Below the pieces are notes generated by a model, which was not told the origin of the DNA, did no database searches, and was given only the letters and a program-made list of their open reading frames with translations. Of a DNA stretch of 14,687 nucleotides, positions 1 through 6,941 are shown piece by piece (positions within the stretch are counted from its first letter, which is position 1; every line of letters begins with the position of its first letter). Origin of the DNA: JAYREN01 sp041908845 (lineage in GTDB: Bacteria > Acidobacteriota > Holophagae > Holophagales > Holophagaceae). The stretch covers positions 1 through 14,687 of the forward strand of contig JAYREN010000068.1 in NCBI GenBank assembly GCA_041908845.1. Direction: 5' to 3'. A program made the position numbers and the translations under genes.

Positions 1-301
1 GGAGATAGTCCACCACAGCCTGTTCGAAGGCCCGAACTGCATGCTCGGCATAGGCGGTGACAAACACGATGGGGATGGGCCGGGGCATGTCCTCCACCAC
101 ATCCAGCCCCGTCAAGCCTGGCATCTGGATATCCAGGAAGAGGGCATCGGCCTCGCCTCCCTTCTCCAGCCACTCCAGCACCGAGGGACCGTCTTCGAGC
201 TCAGCCACCACCTCGCAGCCCGCCTCCCCCAGAAGCCGCACCAGGCGCTTGCGGTTGTACGGCTCGTCCTCGGCCACCAGCACCCGCAGGCTTGGGCTCA
301 T
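1..301 (-). CDS. Response regulator, receiver domain (probably LytTR family), truncated by window edge
   Basis: The first 100 residues are visible; the rest lies before position 1. They form a CheY-like receiver: acidic pair E11/D12 in VLVAEDEP, phospho-acceptor D57 in LFLDIQMPG, and switch T82 in FVTAYAEHAV. The conserved lysine expected just after DYL is cut off. The ATG at 301 overlaps the stop of the upstream kinase gene in an ATGA arrangement, so translation is probably coupled and the two proteins form a cognate pair. LytS-type kinases usually pair with regulators carrying a C-terminal LytTR DNA-binding domain, so that output domain is expected here but cannot be seen. Confidence 0.9.
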   Translation of the reverse strand, partial: MSPSLRVLVAEDEPYNRKRLVRLLGEAGCEVVAELEDGPSVLEWLEKGGEADALFLDIQMPGLTGLDVVEDMPRPIPIVFVTAYAEHAVRAFEQAVVDYL

Positions 302-1407
302 GACTTCACCTTCACACTGAGCAGCAGTTCGGCCACGGTCCAGGCGCCTTCCCGGTGCAAGCGCACCGCATCGGGGGCTTGGCCCAGCAGGGTGAGTCGC
401 TCCCGCAGGTTTCTCAGACCGATACCCTCGGCGCGATCCTCGATCAGCGGCTGGCCGGTGTTGGCCACCCCCATGCGCAGGCGATCGCCTTCGGCACGGA
501 GGAAGATCCGCAGATCGCCCCCGCCCCGGTTGGGGGCGATGCCGTGCTTGATGGCGTTCTCCACCAGGGGTTGGAGCAGCAGGGGCGGAAGCTCCAGGGC
601 CTCCAGGCCGCGATCCCATTCCCAGGCCACCCGCAGGCGAGAACCCAGGCGGATGCGCTCGAGGTCGAGGTACTGCTCGATGAGGGTGCGTTCGGCGGCC
701 AGGGGCGCCAGGGGCCGGGAACTGTTGTCCAGGAGTCCCCGGAGCAACCCGGCCAAGCTCACCAAAGCGTCTTCGGCGGCCTTGGCATCCTCCCGCACCA
801 GCTCCGTGAGACCACCAATAGCATTGAAGAGCACGTGGGGATTCATCTGCGACTGAAGAGCCCGCGCCTGGGCAGCAGCAGCAGCTCTCACAGCATCGGA
901 TTCCCGGCGCTCGGCCCGCTCCTTGTCGGCGAGAATCCAGCCCAGGAGCAGCACAAAGGAGAGATTGACCACACCCACGGTCACCACACGAGGATGCATG
1001 AGGCGATTGATCAGAGTGGGCTCCACCCGCTCCGCCCGAGGCCCATGCCCGGCTCTTGGCCCTCCGCCGCGCCGACCGTATCCCCGCTCCGGGCCGTGTC
1101 CCCCCATTTCCAGGAGGATCGACATGCCGACGATCCAGAGAAGATTCCAGGGGATGGCCTGCAGCATCCCTCGGAGGGCGGGCGCCAGCGGGCGGTCATC
1201 GCCGGTCCACTGCCAGGGCACCGGCGAAAGCGCCAGGTAGACGAAGGGCAACACAAAGGGATAGATCCACTCCGACCACTGGTCGGAAGGAACCCCGAAC
1301 CCCCAACGCATGAGGTTCCAGAGCAGCCCGAAGGCCAGGACGGCGCCCCAGGTTGCGGGGCGCCGGATCCTTTTCCAGGTCGTGCCTGGGAGTTCAGAGA
1401 GTCGCAT
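298..1407 (-). CDS. LytS/YehU-type membrane sensor histidine kinase
   Basis: A 369-residue kinase. The N-terminal half has four probable membrane helices (about residues 20-38, 46-62, 80-100 and 140-160). Next come a short Ala/Arg-rich coiled stretch, the His_kinase motif QMNPHVLFNAI with phospho-acceptor H191, and a HATPase domain with N-box LVENAIKHGI (N284) and the glycine motif GIGLRNLRERL (about 328-338). This order is that of the LytS/AlgZ class, which phosphorylates LytTR regulators. The loop between helices 3 and 4 (about 101-139) is rich in Gly, Arg and His and should face the periplasm, so it is a candidate sensing loop. The start follows the Spy-like gene by 17 bases and the stop overlaps the regulator ATG. 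No strong ribosome binding site precedes the ATG, so translation may depend on the upstream gene. Confidence 0.92.
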   Translation of the reverse strand: MRLSELPGTTWKRIRRPATWGAVLAFGLLWNLMRWGFGVPSDQWSEWIYPFVLPFVYLALSPVPWQWTGDDRPLAPALRGMLQAIPWNLLWIVGMSILLEMGGHGPERGYGRRGGGPRAGHGPRAERVEPTLINRLMHPRVVTVGVVNLSFVLLLGWILADKERAERRESDAVRAAAAAQARALQSQMNPHVLFNAIGGLTELVREDAKAAEDALVSLAGLLRGLLDNSSRPLAPLAAERTLIEQYLDLERIRLGSRLRVAWEWDRGLEALELPPLLLQPLVENAIKHGIAPNRGGGDLRIFLRAEGDRLRMGVANTGQPLIEDRAEGIGLRNLRERLTLLGQAPDAVRLHREGAWTVAELLLSVKVKS

Positions 1408-1424
1408 GGAGCTTCAGTCTATCC

Positions 1425-1922
1425 CTACTTCTGGGCAGGCATCGGGCACTCGCCCCGGCCCTGGCCACGGCCCTGACCCCGGCCTCCGGCACGCTTGCCA
1501 CCGCGCTCGGCGCGGAGCTGCTCGGCCTTGGCCTTCTGCTCGGGGGTCAGGATGGTCATGGATTCCTGCATCATGGCGCGGCGATCCAGGGCCAACTCGA
1601 ACTGGGCCTGGGACACCTTTTCGTGCAGGGCCTTGAGCTGATCTGTGGAAGTGGCTGGATCCCTCATGGCCACTCGATAGGCCTCACGTGCGGCCACGGT
1701 GGCCTCGTGCTTGGCTTTCGTGGCCTCCCGATGCTTGTCGGCGATGGCCTTCAGGCTGGTCTTCTGGGCCTCGGTCAGATCCAGGCACTGCATCATCATG
1801 GGTCCACCCTGGGGGCCGTGGTGCTTCATGCCTCGCCCTCCGCCTCGGGGTTGGCCCTGGGCGGCCAGAGGGGCGGCGAACAGAGCCACCAGGGCCAGGG
1901 TGAGGGCGCTTCGAATGAACAT
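1425..1922 (-). CDS. Spy/CpxP-like periplasmic LTxxQ protein
   Basis: A 165-residue exported protein. Residues 1-21 are a signal peptide (MFIRSALTLALVALFAAPLA, then AQ). A His/Met-rich patch follows (MKHHGPQGGPMMMQC, about 32-46), then a charged helical body with two LTxxQ motifs: LTEAQ at 49-53 and LTPEQ at 125-129. The tail is Gly/Arg-rich. Paired LTxxQ motifs define the Spy/CpxP family of periplasmic chaperones and metal-stress sensors. The frame is open further upstream, but AAGGAGG six bases before the ATG at 1922 and the signal peptide fix the start there. It heads an operon with the kinase and regulator. By analogy with CpxP, it may modulate the kinase; that is inference. Confidence 0.85.
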   Translation of the reverse strand: MFIRSALTLALVALFAAPLAAQGQPRGGGRGMKHHGPQGGPMMMQCLDLTEAQKTSLKAIADKHREATKAKHEATVAAREAYRVAMRDPATSTDQLKALHEKVSQAQFELALDRRAMMQESMTILTPEQKAKAEQLRAERGGKRAGGRGQGRGQGRGECPMPAQK

Positions 1923-1927
1923 GGTTG

Positions 1928-1934
1928 CCTCCTT
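1928..1934 (-). promoter_or_regulatory. Ribosome binding site fixing the start of the Spy-like gene
   Basis: AAGGAGG read on the minus strand, five bases upstream of the ATG at 1922. It is a near-perfect Shine-Dalgarno sequence and rules out the longer open frame that begins upstream at 2144. Confidence 0.85.
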
Positions 1935-2118
1935 GTGTGCAATCCGGGGGAATCCCGCTGCACACCAGTAGACGGCCCCATTCGCCCAAGGGCTCGCGAG
2001 AAAGATGAATCGCAGGTCGGCGACCCTGAATTGCTGAGAAGCCGCCTCCGGGTGCAGGCCTTCCCATGGAGGGTGGAATTGCCCCCATAATCGAGGCAGC
2101 CATCCCCCTGGAGACGCC

Positions 2119-3441
2119 ATGGACCTCAAGACCCTCTTCAACACCCACCTCCGCGAGCGGCTCGCCTATGCCGAAAAGGCCCTGGTCGCCAATGCGCTGG
2201 ACGCCCTCGTCATCTCCAGCGGTGCCGCCTACACGCACTTTGCCGATGACCAGGACGCGCCCTTCCGCCCCACGCCCCACTTCCGCCATTACTGCCCCCT
2301 GACCGGGCCCCATCACGCCCTGGTGATCCGCCCCGGCCGCAAGCCCCTGCTGGTGCGCTACGCCCCCGAAGACTACTGGTACGAGCAGCTGAGCCTGGAG
2401 GCTATCTGGGGAGGCACGCCCTTCTGGGTCGAGGGCTTCGAACTGATCGAGGCGCCGAGCCTGGATGCGGTCTGGGAGGCCGTGGGCAAGCCCGTCAATG
2501 GCGGCTACATCGGCAACGAGACCGACCGCGCCGCCGCTGCTGGACTGGCGCTCAATCCCACGGGCCTGACGGCCTACCTGGACTGGGGCCGAGCCTACAA
2601 GAGCGACTACGAAATCCACTGCATAGAAGAGGCCACCATCCTCGGCGCCAAGGGCCATCTGGCGGGCCGCAAGGCCTTCCTGGCGGGAGCCTCTGAACTG
2701 GAGATCCACTATGCCTTCGCCCAGGCTGTAGGGTGCCTGGACCATGAACTGGCCTTCTCCTCCATCGTGGCGTTGGAACCCAAGGGGGCGACCCTCCACT
2801 ACGAGAGCAAGCGGAGCTACCGCAACGGCAAGGTGCTGCTGCTGGATTGCGGTGCCCGAGTGCTGGACTACGCCTCGGACATCACCCGCACCGTGACGGC
2901 CCCCGCCTGCGACGGACGCTTCAAGGCGCTCGTGGATGGCGTGGAAAAGCTGCAGAAGGAGCTTTGCCTGGATCTCAAGCCCGGCCTCCCCTTCGGCCAC
3001 CTCCACCGCAGCAGCCAGGAGAAGCTGGGGGCCCTGCTCCAAGCCTCCGGCATCGTGAAAGCCAGCCCCGAGGAGCAGATCGCCAAGAGCATCACCCGCG
3101 CCTTCATGCCCCACGGCCTGGGCCACCACCTCGGCATTCAGGTCCACGATGTGGGCGGTAAACAGACCGGCCCCGATGGCACCCTCCAGCTCCCTCCGCC
3201 AGAGTTCACGTACCTGCGCACCACCCGCACCCTGGAGCCACGCCAGGTGCTCACCATCGAGCCGGGTCTCTACTTCATTCCCATGCTGCTTCGCCCCTTC
3301 CGGGAAGGCGAACACCAGGGCCTTTTCGATTGGAAACTGATCGACGACCTGACTCCGTTCGGCGGCATCCGCATCGAGGACGATGTGCTCGTCACCGAAG
3401 GCGCGCCCCGGAACTTCACCCGCAAGCACCTGCCGGACTGA
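2119..3441 (+). CDS. pepQ: Xaa-Pro dipeptidase (PepQ type, M24B)
   Basis: A 440-residue cytoplasmic metallopeptidase, close to the length of E. coli PepQ. It splits X-Pro dipeptides into amino acid and proline. The N-terminal domain (about 1-160) is the creatinase-like cap. The C-terminal pita-bread domain carries all five metal ligands: D243 and D254 in LLLDCGARVLDYASDITRT, H336 in MPHGLGHHLGIQVHDVGG, E381 in LTIEPGLYFIP and E420 in FGGIRIEDDV. The HGLGH-LGIQVHDVGG stretch is typical of PepQ rather than PepP. There is no signal peptide. GGAG lies five bases before the ATG. A strong terminator follows, so the gene is probably transcribed alone, divergent from the Spy operon across 196 bases. 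Its substrates are the dipeptides DPP-IV would release. Confidence 0.95.
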   Translation: MDLKTLFNTHLRERLAYAEKALVANALDALVISSGAAYTHFADDQDAPFRPTPHFRHYCPLTGPHHALVIRPGRKPLLVRYAPEDYWYEQLSLEAIWGGTPFWVEGFELIEAPSLDAVWEAVGKPVNGGYIGNETDRAAAAGLALNPTGLTAYLDWGRAYKSDYEIHCIEEATILGAKGHLAGRKAFLAGASELEIHYAFAQAVGCLDHELAFSSIVALEPKGATLHYESKRSYRNGKVLLLDCGARVLDYASDITRTVTAPACDGRFKALVDGVEKLQKELCLDLKPGLPFGHLHRSSQEKLGALLQASGIVKASPEEQIAKSITRAFMPHGLGHHLGIQVHDVGGKQTGPDGTLQLPPPEFTYLRTTRTLEPRQVLTIEPGLYFIPMLLRPFREGEHQGLFDWKLIDDLTPFGGIRIEDDVLVTEGAPRNFTRKHLPD

Positions 3442-3460
3442 GCCAGCGATACTCTGAAAG

Positions 3461-3493
3461 GGCCGCAGAGAGCCCCTCTGCGGCCTTTTCTTT
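3461..3493 (+). terminator. Rho-independent terminator of pepQ
   Basis: A 10-bp perfect stem (GGCCGCAGAG at 3461-3470 with CTCTGCGGCC at 3476-3485) has a five-base loop and is followed by TTTTCTTT. It lies 20 bases after the pepQ stop. Confidence 0.92.
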
Positions 3494-3510
3494 AGGGTTT
3501 TCTGTAGGCA

Positions 3511-3521
3511 TCGCAATGCGA
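3511..3521. repeat. Short inverted repeat upstream of the DPP-IV gene
   Basis: TCGCA-A-TGCGA, a perfect 5+5 inverted repeat centred 33 bases before the DPP-IV start, in the only space available for that gene's promoter. It could be a small operator, but a match this short could also arise by chance. Confidence 0.3.
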
Positions 3522-3548
3522 CATACTGAGTGACTTCCCGGAGCTCCC

Positions 3549-5732
3549 ATGCGCCTCTCCCCTTCCCTGGCCTGCTTGGTTCCTGCCTTGGTGGCCTTTC
3601 CCCTGGTGGCCCAGGATGCGAATGCGAGCCAGCTCACTCTGGAGAAGCTCTACCACCCCAAGCAGCGAGTGAACTACCTGGCGACGCCCGCCTTCCGCCT
3701 CTCCTGGCTGCCGGACGGAAACCTGCTGGAGAACCGCAAGGGCCAGCTCTCTCGCATCGATCCCAAGACCTGGAAGACTGAACCCTTCGTGGCCGCGGCC
3801 ACACTGAGGGCGGCTCTGGAGAAGGCTGGGGCAAGCGAAGCCGATGCCAAAGCCTCAGCGGAGCGCGGTCAGTTCCAGTGGACCGAGGGGATGGATGCCT
3901 TCCTGGTGGTGGTGGGCAAGGATTTCTATCACGTGAAGCTGGCGGGTCTCGTCACCCGCCGCCTCAGCTCCGATGGCGCCCTCCGGGAAGTGCCCACCTT
4001 CAGCCCCGATGGCACCCGAATCGCCTACCTCAAGGGGAACGATCTCTACACGCTGGAGATCGCCACCGCCAAGGAAGCTCGCCTCACCCAGGGCGGCAGC
4101 GAGACCCTTCTGAATGGCCGCCTGGATTGGGTCTACGACGAGGAAGTGTACGGCCGGGGCAGCAAGAAGGCCTTCTGGTGGTCGCCGGATTCCACGCGCT
4201 TGGCCTATCTCTGCTCCGATGTGAGCAAGGTGCCCGTACACATGTTGCTGGATGACCGCGCCCACCCCCAGAAGCAGCTCCCCATGCGCTACCCCAAGGC
4301 CGGCGAGCCCAATGCCGAGGTCAAGCTGGGCGTGGTGGATCTCGCGGGCACCACCGCCTGGATGAGCACCCCCTTCCCCGAGCAGGAGCACCTCGTGGTG
4401 CAGGTGGGCTGGGATCCTCAAGGGCGGCTGCTGGCCAGCTACCAGGACCGCATCCAGACCTGGCTGGAGTTGCGCCGCTTCGAGGGCACCACCAGCCGCG
4501 TGGTCATCCGCGAGACCAGCCCAGCCTGGCAGGAGCGCCTGCCGCTGCCGCGCTTCCTCAAGGACGGCACCTTCCTCTGGCAGTCCGACCGTACCGGCTT
4601 CCGCCATCTCTATCGCTACGATGCCGAGGGCAAGGTGTTGCGGACCATCACCGAAGGGCGCTGGGACCTGCGGGAAGTGCATGGGATCGATGAGAAGAAG
4701 GGGCGCATCTACTTCAGCGGCACCGAGCGCAGCGCCGTGGGCCTGGATGCCTATGCCGTTTCCCTTACAGGAAAGGCCCCCAATGCCCAGCTCACCCGCC
4801 TCACGGAGATGCGCGGCACCCACAGCGTCCAGTTCAACGCCACCTTCACGGCCTTCCTCGACCGCTGGAGCGATGCCACCACGCCCGCTCAGCAATGGCT
4901 CTGCGACGGCACCGGCAAGGTGCAGCGAGTCATCGACGATGCGGCCACCGAGGCCTTCAAGGCCCTGAAGCTGGGCGCGGTGAAACTCCAGCGGGTGCCC
5001 ACCCGGGATGGTTTTCCCATGGAAACCATGCTGATCCTGCCGCCGGGCTTCGATCCCGCCAAGAAATACCCAGTCTTCGAGGACATCTACGGCGGCCCCC
5101 ACACGCCCACCGTGCGCGACGCCTTCGGCCGCTACAACCTCTGGTGGCAGTTCCTGGCCCAGCAGGGCTATGTGGTGTGGATCTGCGATCACCGCAGTGC
5201 CTCCAACAAGGGCCCCGCCAGCGCCTACGGCGCCTACAAGCGCCTGGGTCAGACCGAACTCCAGGATCAGCTGGATGGCCTCGCCTGGCTGAAGCAGCAG
5301 GGCTGGGCCGACATGAGCCGCGTGGCCATCGACGGCTGGAGCTACGGCGGCTTCATGAGCGCCTATGCCCTGACCCACAGCAAGGCGTGGAAGGTGGGCA
5401 TCGTGGGCGCCCCCGTCACGGACTACCGCCTGTACGACAGCATCTACACCGAGCGCTACATGGGCCTGCCCACGGACAATCCCGCGGGCTACGACGGCAC
5501 GAGCCTGATGAAGGCCGCCAAGGACATGGAAGGCCGCATGCTGCTCTTCCACGGCACCCTGGACGACAACGTGCATCCTCAGAACATGATCCAGTTCATC
5601 GACGCCCTTCAGCAGGCCGGCAAGGACCACGAACTGGTGCTGCTCCCCGGCAGCGGCCACGGCCCCCGCACCCCGGAGCAGGTGTGGTTCAGGTACTGGA
5701 AGACCTGGGAGTTCCTGAAAAAGAATCTGTAG
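3549..5732 (+). CDS. Exported dipeptidyl-peptidase IV (S9B)
   Basis: A 727-residue serine peptidase of the prolyl oligopeptidase family. Residues 1-21 are a signal peptide. A beta-propeller domain (about 40-480) contains DWVYDEEVYGR, whose E198/E199 match the Glu pair that holds the substrate N-terminus in true DPP-IV enzymes. The alpha/beta-hydrolase domain (about 490-727) has Y514 in EDIYGGP (oxyanion site), nucleophile S598 in GWSYGGFMSAY, the Asp in GTLDDNVHPQN (D672/D673) and H704 in GSGHG. These features support removal of X-Pro (or X-Ala) dipeptides from peptide N-termini in the periplasm or outside the cell. GGAG six bases upstream supports the ATG. The Sel1 lipoprotein follows after 23 bases and is probably co-transcribed. 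Confidence 0.95.
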   Translation: MRLSPSLACLVPALVAFPLVAQDANASQLTLEKLYHPKQRVNYLATPAFRLSWLPDGNLLENRKGQLSRIDPKTWKTEPFVAAATLRAALEKAGASEADAKASAERGQFQWTEGMDAFLVVVGKDFYHVKLAGLVTRRLSSDGALREVPTFSPDGTRIAYLKGNDLYTLEIATAKEARLTQGGSETLLNGRLDWVYDEEVYGRGSKKAFWWSPDSTRLAYLCSDVSKVPVHMLLDDRAHPQKQLPMRYPKAGEPNAEVKLGVVDLAGTTAWMSTPFPEQEHLVVQVGWDPQGRLLASYQDRIQTWLELRRFEGTTSRVVIRETSPAWQERLPLPRFLKDGTFLWQSDRTGFRHLYRYDAEGKVLRTITEGRWDLREVHGIDEKKGRIYFSGTERSAVGLDAYAVSLTGKAPNAQLTRLTEMRGTHSVQFNATFTAFLDRWSDATTPAQQWLCDGTGKVQRVIDDAATEAFKALKLGAVKLQRVPTRDGFPMETMLILPPGFDPAKKYPVFEDIYGGPHTPTVRDAFGRYNLWWQFLAQQGYVVWICDHRSASNKGPASAYGAYKRLGQTELQDQLDGLAWLKQQGWADMSRVAIDGWSYGGFMSAYALTHSKAWKVGIVGAPVTDYRLYDSIYTERYMGLPTDNPAGYDGTSLMKAAKDMEGRMLLFHGTLDDNVHPQNMIQFIDALQQAGKDHELVLLPGSGHGPRTPEQVWFRYWKTWEFLKKNL

Positions 5733-5755
5733 GAAGAGATTCATCGGAGCAGACC

Positions 5756-6871
5756 ATGCGGCGATCAACAGTTGGGCCCCAGACCGGAGCGTTGCTGATG
5801 CTGCTCCTCACGGCCTGCACAAAGCCCGCGCCTGTGCCCAACCGTTGGCATGAGCGGGCCTCGGCGCAGGTCGAGGCCCGGTCCCAGGACCTCCAGCCCG
5901 AGGCACGGGCCCAATACCAGGAAGGCTTCCTCAACGGCGTAAAGATGGTGCGGGAAGCCCAGGAACGGGGCCTACGCCCCTACCTGCCCGTGTTCAGCAC
6001 CGAGGCCGATACACCTCGGCTCCGCAGCCAACTGCCCGAAGAAGTCGCTCCGCTCGTCCCCGCCCCGAGGCTGGAAGTGGACCCGGAGACGGGGCTCGAG
6101 ATCAGGCGGGTGGGCGCAACCTCATCTGCAGCCTTTGCCCGCGGCCAGATGGATGGATTCCGCTGGGCCTGGGACCAGGTGCGGGCAGGCTTCGCACCTC
6201 GCAGGGCTCCCGAGGCACCCAAGGGGTGGATGCCCTGGTCGACTCGCGAACCCGAAGTCGCTCTCGCCCTGGGAACCATGAATGTAACGGTGGCCTGGGT
6301 AGCCGACCGCCTCATCTGGGGGGTGGAGAACGCCGGCTTTCCGCCCCAGCGGCGGTGGCGGGAATTCCCCTGGGGCCACCCCATCCAAATATCTCTGAGT
6401 GCAGAGGCATTGTGGGTCGTCGCCCCGGGCCAGGAGACCTTGGCCCTGGATCTCGATTCCGGAATCATCCGGGCCCAGACTCCGGCACCCCCGCCACCGC
6501 CTCTCATCTCACCCACTGAACACCTGAGGCGCTTCGGCCTGGACAATCTTTCCCCGGCGGATCATGCCGAGCGCCTGGTCCGCCTGCGCCGCGAGGCCGA
6601 GAACGGCAGCACCCGCGCGATGCTGGAACTGGTCCGGGTGCTCCGCCCCGGCGACGAGTCCGGTTCCATGGAGGAGGTCCGGGCTCGATGGACCCTCAAG
6701 GCCGCCGAACATGGGGATCCCCAGGCCATGATGGAAATGGCCGGACGCTACCTCGGAGGTGCCGGAGTGCCGATGGATCCGAATGCGGCCCGCCGCTGGT
6801 ACCAGAAGGCCGCCGAAGCAGGCCACCCAGACGCCGCGGCGGTCCTTCAGGAACTCTCTCTGAAGCGGTAA
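5756..6871 (+). CDS. Sel1-repeat lipoprotein of unknown function
   Basis: A 371-residue protein with a type II signal peptide ending in the lipobox LTAC (C21), so it is predicted to be anchored in a membrane. The central part (about 40-280) resembles nothing I recognise. It has a conserved-looking YQEGFLNGVKMVREAQERGLRPYLP stretch in two parts near 40-75, a probable beta region with many Trp residues, and a short polyproline run (PPPPP) near 243. The last 90 residues contain Sel1/TPR-like repeats: a degenerate one around GSTRAMLELVRVL, then AAEHGDPQAMMEMAGRYL and AAEAGHPDAAAVLQEL. Sel1 repeats usually bind proteins. GGAG six bases before the ATG fixes the start. It sits 23 bases behind DPP-IV, so a partnership with peptide processing is possible but unproven. 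Confidence 0.85.
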   Translation: MRRSTVGPQTGALLMLLLTACTKPAPVPNRWHERASAQVEARSQDLQPEARAQYQEGFLNGVKMVREAQERGLRPYLPVFSTEADTPRLRSQLPEEVAPLVPAPRLEVDPETGLEIRRVGATSSAAFARGQMDGFRWAWDQVRAGFAPRRAPEAPKGWMPWSTREPEVALALGTMNVTVAWVADRLIWGVENAGFPPQRRWREFPWGHPIQISLSAEALWVVAPGQETLALDLDSGIIRAQTPAPPPPPLISPTEHLRRFGLDNLSPADHAERLVRLRREAENGSTRAMLELVRVLRPGDESGSMEEVRARWTLKAAEHGDPQAMMEMAGRYLGGAGVPMDPNAARRWYQKAAEAGHPDAAAVLQELSLKR

Positions 6872-6879
6872 GACAAATC

Positions 6880-6916
6880 CTAATAACAAACCAGGGCTCC
6901 GAGTGGAGCCCTGGTT
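6880..6916. terminator. Shared hairpin terminator between the Sel1 lipoprotein and POT genes
   Basis: A 12-bp perfect stem (AACCAGGGCTCC at 6889-6900 with GGAGCCCTGGTT at 6905-6916) has a GAGT loop. Read on the minus strand it is followed by TTTGTTATT, so it best serves the POT gene ending at 6942. On the plus strand only TTCATT follows, so it is a weaker terminator for the lipoprotein gene. Confidence 0.8.
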
Positions 6917-6941
6917 CATTGGGAATTCAGATGTGACCCAC

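Noticed and set aside
355..1476. A 373-codon plus-strand frame opposite the histidine kinase
   Set aside because: It is an antisense shadow without recognisable motifs; the kinase on the minus strand has H, N and G boxes in order.
2061..2091. Possible pepQ promoter with CATAAT at 2086-2091
   Set aside because: The -10 is fair, but no -35 with acceptable spacing was found, so it is not listed as a feature.
1684..3516. A 610-codon open frame antisense to pepQ and running into the Spy-like gene
   Set aside because: It overlaps two well-supported genes, crosses the divergent promoter region and the pepQ terminator, and its product is low-complexity Ala/Gly/Val-rich sequence.
4895..5755. The long upstream extension of the Sel1 lipoprotein frame (658 residues from 4895)
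   Set aside because: The extension is an Arg/Pro/His-rich shadow of the DPP-IV gene. The lipobox and ribosome binding site place the start at 5756.
3855..5768. A 637-codon open frame antisense to the DPP-IV gene
   Set aside because: High GC keeps stops rare in the opposite frame. Its translation shows no domain, the plus-strand gene has full catalytic motifs, and no binding site fits.
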